A DNA stretch of 8,831 nucleotides from Longimicrobiales bacterium. Lineage in GTDB: Bacteria; Gemmatimonadota; Gemmatimonadetes; Longimicrobiales; Gaopeijiaceae. The notes under the pieces are model-generated. The model did no database searches. It was not told the DNA's origin and was given only the letters and a program-made list of their open reading frames with translations. This document shows, in pieces, positions 1-5,812 of this stretch. The stretch is from assembly GCA_022428035.1 (NCBI GenBank), contig JAKMDG010000379.1, forward strand, positions 1-8,831. Direction: 5' to 3'. The translations under genes were made by a program, and so were the position numbers. Within the stretch, counting starts at the first letter, position 1. Every line of letters begins with the position of its first letter.

Positions 1-1086
1 GTACTGACGGCCGAGGGCTCGTTGACCGGGGCTTACCTGCGGGGGGACCGGGAGATTCCGCTCCCGGACACGCGTCGCCAGGTCGATCTCGATCGTTCGT
101 TGACGGTGCGCGGAGCCCGCGGCCACAACCTTCAGAACGTCAACGTGCGCTTCCCGCTCGGGACCTTTCTCTGTGTCACCGGCGTCAGTGGGTCAGGCAA
201 GTCCACGCTGGTGAACAGCACCCTGTATCACGCGCTTGCCCGTCATTTCTACCGGAGCAAGCTCGTAGCGGAGGCTCACGACGCGATCGAGGGCCTCGAA
301 CACATCGACAAGGTGATCGACGTCGACCAGTCACCAATCGGCCGTACACCTCGATCGAATCCTGCGACGTACACCGGGCTCTTCACACCCATCCGTGATC
401 TCTTTGCAAATCTGCCGGAGTCGCAGATGCGTGGTTATGGACCGGGGCGCTTCTCGTTCAACGTGAAGGGTGGACGGTGCGAGGCATGTCAGGGCGACGG
501 ACTGGTGAAGATCGAGATGCACTTCCTTCCCGACGTCTACGTGCCCTGTGACGTATGTCGGGGTCGGCGCTACAACCGTGAGACCCTCGACGTCTACTAC
601 AAGGGCAAGAACATTGCGGACGTGCTCGACTTGATGGTCGAGGACGCGCTCGAGTTCTTCGATGCCGTTCCGAAAATCAAGCAGAAGCTCGCAACGCTGA
701 ACGACGTGGGGCTTGGCTACATTCACCTCGGACAGTCGGCTACGACATTGTCGGGTGGTGAGGCCCAACGTGTGAAGCTGGCCACGGAGTTGTCGAAGCG
801 AGCGACAGGCAACACGCTCTATATCCTGGATGAACCTACCACCGGACTCCACTTCGAAGACGTTCGGGTCCTGCTGGACGTCCTCCACCAGCTCGTGGAT
901 CGTGGAAATACGGTCGTTGTCATCGAGCACAATCTGCAGGTGGTGAAGACCGCGGACTGGGTCATCGACCTGGGCCCGGAAGGAGGCTTCGGCGGTGGAC
1001 AGATCGTGGTCGAAGGTACGCCGGAGACCGTTGCGGCCGACTCTGCGTCCTACACAGGTCAGCATCTGGCACCACTGCTCAGATAG
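1..1086 (+). CDS. uvrA: UvrABC excinuclease subunit A, C-terminal part (5' end outside window)
   Basis: UvrA is the ATP-dependent damage-recognition subunit of nucleotide excision repair; it binds DNA as a dimer and loads UvrB. The reading frame is open from base 1, so the true start lies upstream and the window holds about the last 361 codons of a protein usually near 940 residues. In order one sees: the second Walker A motif GVSGSGKST (181-207); a zinc finger of the form CX2C-X19-CX2C (cysteine codons from 478 to 558), the spacing of the UvrA zinc module; the ABC signature LSGGEAQ (748-768); Walker B LYILDE (817-834); and the H-loop histidine in VIEHN (928-930). All key residues are intact, so this is a functional-looking C-terminal ATPase half. 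It ends with TAG at 1084-1086, followed by a hairpin, and is probably transcribed separately from the PspA unit. Nothing on its SOS regulation can be seen because the promoter is outside the window. Confidence 0.98.
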   Translation, partial: VLTAEGSLTGAYLRGDREIPLPDTRRQVDLDRSLTVRGARGHNLQNVNVRFPLGTFLCVTGVSGSGKSTLVNSTLYHALARHFYRSKLVAEAHDAIEGLEHIDKVIDVDQSPIGRTPRSNPATYTGLFTPIRDLFANLPESQMRGYGPGRFSFNVKGGRCEACQGDGLVKIEMHFLPDVYVPCDVCRGRRYNRETLDVYYKGKNIADVLDLMVEDALEFFDAVPKIKQKLATLNDVGLGYIHLGQSATTLSGGEAQRVKLATELSKRATGNTLYILDEPTTGLHFEDVRVLLDVLHQLVDRGNTVVVIEHNLQVVKTADWVIDLGPEGGFGGGQIVVEGTPETVAADSASYTGQHLAPLLR

Positions 1087-1087
1087 C

Positions 1088-1114
1088 CGGGGCGACCTTG
1101 TCGCAGCGCCCCCG
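1088..1114 (+). terminator. Possible terminator hairpin after uvrA
   Basis: Two bases after the uvrA stop codon lies a hairpin: GCGAC (1092-1096), loop CTT, GTCGC (1100-1104). An outer CGGG (1088-1091) can pair with CCCG (1111-1114) across a bulge. No T-run follows, so an intrinsic terminator is not proven. It may be a 3'-end stabilising structure or only GC-rich sequence. Confidence 0.35.
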
Positions 1115-1274
1115 TCGGCGCTCCACAACTCATGATCTCAGAAGTCACTCGCTGTCGGAACGGCAGAGAGACCGCATGAACGTTGCTCGGCGTCGTGGGG
1201 CGTTTACCTTTCAGAAGCGCCGAGAAACTGGCGTTCTCGCGGGCGCGTAGGGGTTCGAACAGAGTTGGAATTCC

Positions 1275-1287
1275 GCTGCGACGCAGC
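1275..1287. promoter_or_regulatory. Perfect 6-bp inverted repeat, operator-like or 5'-UTR hairpin
   Basis: GCTGCGACGCAGC is two 6-bp arms around one A. It sits 21 nt upstream of the ATG of the chaperone-like gene. A poor -35-like TTGGAA (1265-1270) lies just before it and a weak -10-like TTACAG (1289-1294, spacing 18) just after it. It would then lie between the promoter boxes, as a repressor site would, or form a 5-bp hairpin with a GAC loop in the leader. This is inference from position and symmetry only; no known operator is recognised. Confidence 0.25.
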
Positions 1288-1298
1288 CTTACAGATAC

Positions 1299-1302
1299 GG
1301 AG
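1299..1302 (+). promoter_or_regulatory. Ribosome binding site that sets the start at 1309
   Basis: GGAG lies 6 nt before the ATG at 1309. The same frame is open further upstream to a TTG at 1183, but that start lacks a good Shine-Dalgarno match. The roughly 42 codons between them do not resemble the family and are Arg-rich, like non-coding GC-rich sequence. This supports the 131-aa product. Confidence 0.7.
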
Positions 1303-1308
1303 ACCGTC

Positions 1309-1704
1309 ATGGTAGGCCGAGAGGATCTCGAGAGCTTCCTCATCCGGATGGACCTCGAGTATGAAGAGGTCGACGAGGGGATGTTTCTTACACGGGGTGA
1401 GGACGGAGGCGCACCTGTGGTCGTACACCACGCGGACGCACTCCTGCTCATCCGTATGAAGGTCATGGATATGCCCTCCGAGGAGTCCATGGACCTGTAC
1501 CGGACGCTCCTCGAGCTGAACGCGACCGAGGTCGTGCACGGCGCGTACGGCATCGAAGATGGAGATCTGATTCTGAGCGACACGCTCGAACTGGAAACGC
1601 TCGACTTCCTTGAGCTTCAGGCGTCAATGGAGTCGATCACCCTCGCCGCGGCATCGCACATTGAACAGATCCGCTCCCTCGCTGGACACGGGGCGGAGGG
1701 GTAG
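1309..1704 (+). CDS. CesT/YbjN-like (type III secretion chaperone-like) protein paired with PspA
   Basis: This is a 131-residue acidic soluble protein without signal peptide or membrane segment. It reads as an alpha-beta-beta-alpha-beta-alpha domain: an N-terminal helix (DLESFLIRM, about 6-14), strands around VDEGMFLTR and APVVVHHADALLLIRMKV, a helix about 57-70 (SEESMDLYRTLLELN), strands in HGAYGIEDGDLILSDTLELE (about 78-96), and a long C-terminal helix from about 98. The LLELN...GAYGI..G.LIL.DTLELE layout is that of CesT/Tir-type chaperones and YbjN proteins, small dimeric proteins that bind peptide segments of partners. No secretion system is visible, so a chaperone or adaptor role for its neighbour is inferred. 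Its stop is 3 nt before the pspA start, so the two are almost certainly co-transcribed and probably act together. The family call rests on fold pattern, not on a search. Confidence 0.62.
   Translation: MVGREDLESFLIRMDLEYEEVDEGMFLTRGEDGGAPVVVHHADALLLIRMKVMDMPSEESMDLYRTLLELNATEVVHGAYGIEDGDLILSDTLELETLDFLELQASMESITLAAASHIEQIRSLAGHGAEG
1695..1699 (+). promoter_or_regulatory. Ribosome binding site of pspA inside the upstream gene
   Basis: GGAGG lies in the last codons of the chaperone-like gene, 8 nt before the pspA ATG at 1708. The stop TAG (1702-1704) falls between this site and the ATG, an arrangement that lets ribosomes ending on the first gene restart on the second. Confidence 0.8.
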
Positions 1705-1707
1705 AGA

Positions 1708-2586
1708 ATGGGCATCTTCAACAAGCTGTCGACTGTCATCAAGTCGAACATCAACGACCTGATCTCTCGGGCTGAAAACCCCGAGAAAATGCTGAACCAG
1801 ATCATTCTGGACATGCGGGATCAGCTCTCCAAGGCGAAGCGAGAAGTCGCGGCTGCGATCGCGGACGAACGAAAGCTGAAGTCTCAGCTCGAGCAGGAGG
1901 TCAAGCAGCAGCGGGACTGGCAGCACCGCGCCATGCTGGCGGTCAAAGAAGGACGTGATGACCTCGCCAAGCAGGCGCTACTTCGTCAGCAGGAGCACGC
2001 CGAGCGTGCGCAGGTCCTTCAGCAGACCTGGGAAGCTCAGGCCACGGAAACGGAGAAGCTCAAAGGCTCCCTCCGTCAGCTGAACGACAAGATCGAGGAG
2101 GCCAAGCGGAAGCGGAATCTCCTCATTGCGAAGCAGAAGCGTGCTCAGGCGCAGCGGCGGATTCACGAGACGATGTCCGGGCTGTCGGACACCTCCGCCT
2201 TCGAGGCCTTCAACCGGATGGCTGACAAGATCGAGGAAGAGGAGCGTCGTGGTGTGGCGCAGGCTGAGGTCAACGCCGAACTGGGTGGCGACACGCTCGA
2301 GTCGGAGTTCCTGCGACTCGAATCGGGTCCTGGTGGAGCGGACGTCGAGGATCAGCTCCTCGCGCTCAAGACCGACATGGGACTGATCGCGGCCCCAGCC
2401 TCCGAGGCTCCGAAGCAGCTCGAAGCTGGAGACGACGATGTACCGGTCGCCGATGCCGACGGAATTGCCGAGGCCGAGGTGCATGAGGTCGAAGCCGAGG
2501 TCGTGTCCGAGGCCGAGGTCGATGCGATTCCCGAGGCTCAGCTCCTCTCGGAATTCGACAAGCTGGAGAAGTCGGCGGAAGGCTGA
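1708..2586 (+). CDS. pspA: PspA/IM30 family membrane-stress protein with acidic C-terminal tail
   Basis: PspA/IM30 (Vipp1) proteins are ESCRT-III-like coiled-coil proteins that polymerise on the inner face of the cytoplasmic membrane and protect or repair it under stress. The 292-aa product begins with the typical amphipathic helix (MGIFNKLSTVIKSNINDLIS) followed by ENPEKMLNQ (residues 23-31), a family hallmark. Long charged coiled-coil helices run to about residue 155, then helix AFEAFNRMADKIEEEE (164-179) and the shorter C-terminal helices to about 224. Most homologues end near 220-260 residues. Here residues 229-292 add an Ala/Glu/Val/Asp-rich tail with three EAEV units (255-258, 262-265, 268-271) and a final amphipathic helix LLSEFDKLEKS (279-289). 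No PspF, PspB or PspC is in view, so control is not of the visible enterobacterial kind. It follows the CesT/YbjN-like gene by 3 nt. The family call is firm; the role of the tail is unknown. Confidence 0.95.
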   Translation: MGIFNKLSTVIKSNINDLISRAENPEKMLNQIILDMRDQLSKAKREVAAAIADERKLKSQLEQEVKQQRDWQHRAMLAVKEGRDDLAKQALLRQQEHAERAQVLQQTWEAQATETEKLKGSLRQLNDKIEEAKRKRNLLIAKQKRAQAQRRIHETMSGLSDTSAFEAFNRMADKIEEEERRGVAQAEVNAELGGDTLESEFLRLESGPGGADVEDQLLALKTDMGLIAAPASEAPKQLEAGDDDVPVADADGIAEAEVHEVEAEVVSEAEVDAIPEAQLLSEFDKLEKSAEG

Positions 2587-2596
2587 TTCGCACAGT

Positions 2597-2635
2597 AGCG
2601 CCGGGCAACACGAGGACCTCGTGCTGCTCGGCGCT
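2597..2635 (+). terminator. Strong 18-bp hairpin just after pspA
   Basis: AGCGCCGGGCAACACGAG (2597-2614) pairs with CTCGTGCTGCTCGGCGCT (2618-2635) around a GAC loop. Only one A-C mismatch and one G-U pair interrupt 18 pairs. It starts 10 nt after the pspA stop codon, so it is well placed to end or protect the transcript. The following bases (TCGCTGCGGGCG) contain no U-tract, so it is not a classical intrinsic terminator. It could act with Rho, block 3' exonucleases, or be a palindromic repeat unit. Confidence 0.6.
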
Positions 2636-2806
2636 TCGCTGCGGGCGCTTGGCGTTCGCTCCTGTCGTCAGATGGTGTTCATCCCGTACTGGAATCGTTC
2701 CCCTTTCGTTTGCGGCAGAGGCGAGCATCTTTCGGTCGGGGCCCCGCACGGGCGCTACGGGCGGCACTGACGGCCGTTCGAACACTCTGATCCGAGCTGA
2801 GTTTTG
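2636..2806. other. Intergenic region upstream of the transaminase operon
   Basis: These 171 bp must hold the promoter of the downstream operon if it is transcribed separately from pspA. No convincing -35/-10 pair is seen. A 10-bp palindrome CGGGGCCCCG (2737-2746) and the 8-bp palindrome GTTCGAAC (2776-2783) are present, neither tied to a known regulator. The + frame that ends at 2770 reads, near 2625-2690, a short stretch reminiscent of the start of some ATP-grasp proteins (see findings), but no start codon with a ribosome binding site or full domain is visible, so no gene is called. Confidence 0.4.
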
Positions 2807-3682
2807 ATGAGCACCGTCTTCCTGAACGGCGAGTACATGCCGAAGTCCGAGGCGACGATTTCCCCGGACGACCGCGGCTTCCTCTTGGGCGATGGGCTGT
2901 ACGAGGTGACGCCGTTTTACGAAGGCGTCCCGTTCGGGTTCGAGGGCCACCTGCAGCGGCTTTTGCGCGGCCTGTGCTGGCTTCGGATTGACTACGACAC
3001 GTCCGGGCTCGAGGCGATGCATCGGACATTGATCGTGAGCAACGGACTGGCCTCTGCCGATCGCTCGATGGTCTATCTGCAGATTACCCGTGGTGCGGCA
3101 CCACGGACGCATTACTTCCCGGAAGGGGACGTCACGCCGACGATCTACGCGTACGCGAAGGAGTGGAGCCGACCGGCCGATGACGTGTGGAATCGGGGCT
3201 TCACGGCGCACACGGTCCCCGACCGTCGCTGGAGCCGGGTCGACATCAAGACGGTCTGCCTTCTGCCCAATGCGTTGGCCTTTCAGGATGCCAAGGACGC
3301 TGGAGCGGACGACGCGATTCTCGTGCGGGATGGTGTCGCGATCGAGGGTGCGCATCAGAACCTGTGGGGTGTCTTTGGCGGAACGGTGATTACGCACCCG
3401 GTGACGGGGCATATCCTACCGGGTATCACCCGCGCGGTGGTCCTCGAGGAGGCTCGGGCTGCCGGCATGAAGGTCGAGGAACGCCCGATTCAGATCGAGG
3501 AACTGGCGTTTGCCGACGAGCTCTTCTTCACGGGGACCACCGGTGAGGTTCGCCCCATCCGCGAGGTGGATGGTCGACCGGTTGGCAGCGGCAGCGTGGG
3601 TCAGGTGACACGGAGGCTCTCCGATCTCTTCCTGGCGCGTGTCGCTCAGGCGAAGGCCGCGGAGCAGGTGGGCGTCTCCTGA
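2807..3682 (+). CDS. dat: D-amino-acid transaminase (PLP fold-type IV aminotransferase)
   Basis: Class IV aminotransferases of this type move the amino group of D-amino acids (D-Ala, D-Asp, D-Glu) to 2-oxo acids in the cytoplasm with PLP. The 291-aa length is usual for the family. Visible residues are the PLP lysine K148 in DIK (codon 3248-3250), E180 facing the pyridine ring, and the phosphate-cup motif GITR (206-209). The substrate-carboxylate trap known from the Bacillus YM-1 enzyme (Tyr31, Arg98, His100) is matched by Y32 in GDGLYEV and by R100 and H102 in TRGAAPRTHYFP, which favours a D-specific enzyme over IlvE or ADC lyase. An in-frame stop at 2798-2800 leaves only TTG 2804 or ATG 2807 as start; the ATG is chosen. 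The ribosome binding site is weak. Odd point: the usual EGSSSN segment reads EGAHQN here (180-185). First gene of a probable three-gene operon. Branched-chain or related specificity is not fully excluded. Confidence 0.87.
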   Translation: MSTVFLNGEYMPKSEATISPDDRGFLLGDGLYEVTPFYEGVPFGFEGHLQRLLRGLCWLRIDYDTSGLEAMHRTLIVSNGLASADRSMVYLQITRGAAPRTHYFPEGDVTPTIYAYAKEWSRPADDVWNRGFTAHTVPDRRWSRVDIKTVCLLPNALAFQDAKDAGADDAILVRDGVAIEGAHQNLWGVFGGTVITHPVTGHILPGITRAVVLEEARAAGMKVEERPIQIEELAFADELFFTGTTGEVRPIREVDGRPVGSGSVGQVTRRLSDLFLARVAQAKAAEQVGVS

Positions 3683-3696
3683 TCTCCTGTCGGAGT

Positions 3697-4758
3697 GTGC
3701 GCATTCCATGCCAGGGGGCGCTCTCGAACACGCTGATCTTGAGTGTTGCTCTGGCTGCGGCGCCGTTCCTCGGATCACCCCTCGTTGCGCAGGAACTCCC
3801 GCGCGTACTCGTGATCGCAACGGGTGGCACGATCGCCGGACAGGCGACGGGTGATCAGCTGACCGGTGCTCAGATCGTCGAGGCTGTGCCGCAACTGGCC
3901 GAGATCGCCCAGATCGAAGTCGAAGAATTCAGCCGGGTCGGGTCATCTGCGATCACACCGGACCACTGGGTGCGCCTCTCCCGCAGGATCAACGAGATCT
4001 TCGACACGGATCCGGATCTCGCCGGCCTGATCGTGACGCACGGAACCGATACCCTGGAGGAGACAGCCTACTTCCTCCATCTCACCGTCGACGATACTCG
4101 TCCTGTCGTCATGGTGGGCTCCATGCGGAACTCGAGTGCAGTATCCGCGGACGGTCCCGCGAATCTGCTCTCGAGCTCACGCGTTGTCGTCTCGCCCGCC
4201 GCACACGGGCGTGGCGTCCTGGTCGTCTTGAACGACGAAATCCACTCGGCACGGGACGTTCGCAAGACGGACAACAATCGGCTGAACACATTCGTCTCCC
4301 GCGAATGGGGGACACTCGGGATCGTAGATGCAGATCGGGTCGTCTTTCGTCGGTCACCCGAGACGCGCCACACCGTTTCGTCGGAGTTGCACCTCCTGCC
4401 CGGCACGACGGAATTGCCTGACGTTCCGGTCGTGGCTGATTTTGCGGGGAACGACGCGCGCCTCCTTCTCGCCGCACATGCCAATGGGGCTCGCGCCATC
4501 GTGGTTCAGGCGTTTGGTGGGGGTCGAGCCAGTCCTCTGATTCGTGACGCATACGCCCAGATCGCGGAAACGGGTGTGCCCGTTCTGCTCGCGTCACGGG
4601 TCCCCGAAGGACGCGTCATGGGTACGGCTGGCGGGAGCGATTCGGGACTCGTCTATGCTGGTGACCTGTCGCCGCACAAGGCGCGCATCCTGCTCATGCT
4701 GGCCCTGCAACGTCCCACGAGCGTCGCGCAGCTTCAGCGGCTGATCGACCGCCACTAG
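3697..4758 (+). CDS. Exported L-asparaginase (type II-like asparaginase/glutaminase family)
   Basis: The enzyme hydrolyses L-asparagine to aspartate and ammonia. From a GTG start the product has 353 residues. A hydrophobic segment (about 12-31) ends in VAQ before ELPRVLV, a plausible Sec signal peptide, so the enzyme should act in the periplasm. Catalytic parts are present: ATGGTIAG with nucleophile T45 (41-48), S83/S84 in the substrate serine position, THGTDTLEET with T117, D118 (114-123), and K190 in ARDVRKTDN, equal to the E. coli triad Lys. The lid region is short: only 13 residues lie between GTIAG and EAVPQL, against about 21 in E. coli AnsB, and no Tyr equal to Tyr25 is present. The start is uncertain: GGAG at 3692-3695 is only 1 nt from GTG, and CTG 3679 or TTG 3739 are alternatives; no ATG fits. 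It lies 14 nt after the transaminase gene and 10 nt before the next gene. Confidence 0.92.
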   Translation: MRIPCQGALSNTLILSVALAAAPFLGSPLVAQELPRVLVIATGGTIAGQATGDQLTGAQIVEAVPQLAEIAQIEVEEFSRVGSSAITPDHWVRLSRRINEIFDTDPDLAGLIVTHGTDTLEETAYFLHLTVDDTRPVVMVGSMRNSSAVSADGPANLLSSSRVVVSPAAHGRGVLVVLNDEIHSARDVRKTDNNRLNTFVSREWGTLGIVDADRVVFRRSPETRHTVSSELHLLPGTTELPDVPVVADFAGNDARLLLAAHANGARAIVVQAFGGGRASPLIRDAYAQIAETGVPVLLASRVPEGRVMGTAGGSDSGLVYAGDLSPHKARILLMLALQRPTSVAQLQRLIDRH

Positions 4759-4768
4759 GCGGTCCCGG

Positions 4769-5791
4769 ATGCCGTCGACGCGCGCCGGCGTACGCCCTGC
4801 GATGGTATTCGCAGGATCGCTCGCAGCTGCCACCTGCGCACCCCAGCTCGGCCCGGGAGTCCAGGGCACGATCGATGTGAGTGAGGGGCAACCGGCTCTC
4901 GAGCTCACCTACCTTGGAAGTGGCGGCTGGATCATGGCGGCGGGCGCGGAGCAGTTAGTCGCCGGACCCCTCTTTACCAACCCGTCGTTCCTGCGAACGG
5001 GCCTTGCGGCGATCGAACCCGACACGATCCTGATCGACCGATACATGGGGCAGTACGACGTGTCCGATGCTCGCGTCATCCTGGTGGGCCATGGTCATTA
5101 TGACCACGCGATGGATGTCCCGCGTGTGGCACAACGGCATGCGCCCGAGGCGCGCGTCCTGGCCAACCGCACGACCACGAACCTGTACGGCACGTGGTCC
5201 GGACTCGCCGAGCGAATGGATGTGACCAACGGGCATGAGGGGACAGTGCAGCGGGCGGGTCGTTGGTTCACGTACGGTCCGCGGATTCGTGTGATGCCGT
5301 TGCGGTCACGGCATGCACCGCACTTCAATGGGTTGACGCTCTATCAGGGCCGAGCCGACATCCCGAGGGCCTCCGCTCCCAGAAGTGCCGGTGAGTGGCT
5401 GGATGGTGAGACCGTGGCCTTCCTGATCGACTTCCTCGATGTGCAGGGGGCCGTCGAGTACCGCGTCTACTATCAGGATGCCGTGGTCGCCGCTCCGTGG
5501 GGCTTCGCCCCCGACGATCTCATGGAGGAACACCCGGTTGATCTGGCCATCCTGGTTCCTGCGACCTTCGACCAGGTCGACTGGCATCCGGAGGCGTTCG
5601 TGGAGAATCTGCGGCCCCGACGGGTGCTTCTTGGCCACTGGGAGAATTTCTTCGCGCCGATCGACGATCGGACCCGAGCTGTCATGCTCACGGACCTCGG
5701 TTACTTCGAGCGTCGGCTGACACGGGTGTTCGAGGGCGAATGGTGGCGACCGGAGATCGGGACGGTCTTCCGATTTCCAATGGGTGGGTAG
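4769..5791 (+). CDS. Metallo-beta-lactamase-fold hydrolase, probably exported
   Basis: The 340-aa protein contains the MBL zinc motif HGHYDH (residues 108-113), a further histidine in the motif-3 region (RHAPH, H182/H185), a possible bridging Asp in YYQDAVVAAPWGF (D237), and a last histidine in LLGHWENFF (H290). The start of the domain, LTYLGSGGWIMAAGAEQLVAGPLF (in two halves about 46-57 and 58-69), is the usual opening beta-sheet where UlaG-like and NAPE-PLD-like enzymes read G.AGFLI followed by a DP motif. Residues 1-23 (two Arg, then a hydrophobic run AMVFAGSLAAATC) look like a signal peptide. C23 could be a lipoprotein cysteine, though Thr before it is unusual. ATG 4769 has an SD-like AGGCGG 6 nt upstream; ATG 4802 is an in-frame alternative that would lose the positively charged start. 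Last gene of the probable operon. The substrate is unknown; lactone, phosphodiester or other ester bonds are possible. Confidence 0.85.
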   Translation: MPSTRAGVRPAMVFAGSLAAATCAPQLGPGVQGTIDVSEGQPALELTYLGSGGWIMAAGAEQLVAGPLFTNPSFLRTGLAAIEPDTILIDRYMGQYDVSDARVILVGHGHYDHAMDVPRVAQRHAPEARVLANRTTTNLYGTWSGLAERMDVTNGHEGTVQRAGRWFTYGPRIRVMPLRSRHAPHFNGLTLYQGRADIPRASAPRSAGEWLDGETVAFLIDFLDVQGAVEYRVYYQDAVVAAPWGFAPDDLMEEHPVDLAILVPATFDQVDWHPEAFVENLRPRRVLLGHWENFFAPIDDRTRAVMLTDLGYFERRLTRVFEGEWWRPEIGTVFRFPMGG

Positions 5792-5812
5792 GAACGACCG
5801 TTCAGTCTTTCT
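5792..5812 (+). terminator. Probable intrinsic terminator between convergent genes
   Basis: GAACG-AC-CGTTC (5792-5803) begins right after the TAG of the hydrolase gene and is followed by AGTCTTTCTT, a T-rich stretch on the + strand. The stem is short (5 bp with a 2-nt centre, or 4 bp with a 4-nt loop). Its right arm overlaps the TGA (5802-5804) of the opposing gene. No T-run follows on the - strand, so it should serve the + operon only. Confidence 0.5.

Noticed and set aside
331..1128. A 265-codon open frame on the - strand opposite uvrA
   Set aside because: It is the antisense shadow of uvrA, which is confirmed by its ATPase and zinc motifs; the antisense product shows no motif.
1221..1239. 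CGAGAA-N7-TTCTCG inverted repeat, considered as an attenuator
   Set aside because: The stem is only 6 bp with a 7-nt loop, no T-run follows, and it is not near a start codon.
1245..1268. GGGGTTCGAAC looks like the T-arm of a tRNA
   Set aside because: The 3' side lacks the matching CC stem, and no acceptor, D or anticodon arm can be drawn around it.
1183..1308. N-terminal extension of the chaperone-like protein from TTG 1183
   Set aside because: It lacks a good ribosome binding site, and the added 42 residues are Arg-rich and unlike the family; the ATG at 1309 has GGAG at proper distance.
1253..2783. The palindrome GTTCGAAC before both the chaperone-like gene (1253-1260) and the transaminase gene (2776-2783), considered as a shared operator
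   Set aside because: Distances to the start codons differ (48 and 23 nt), the flanks do not match, and one shared 8-mer between two gaps of about 220 bp is expected by chance in most of such comparisons.
2366..3412. A 348-codon open frame on the - strand across the pspA end, the gap and the transaminase gene
   Set aside because: It is antisense to two firmly identified genes, is Arg/Pro-rich with no recognisable domain, and is explained by GC-rich third positions of the + genes.
2778..3738. TCGAACACTCTGATC (2778-2792) and TCGAACACGCTGATC (3724-3738), considered as a repeated promoter element
   Set aside because: They differ by one base over 15; roughly one to two such pairs are expected by chance in a window of this length, and the second copy lies within the asparaginase signal-peptide codons.
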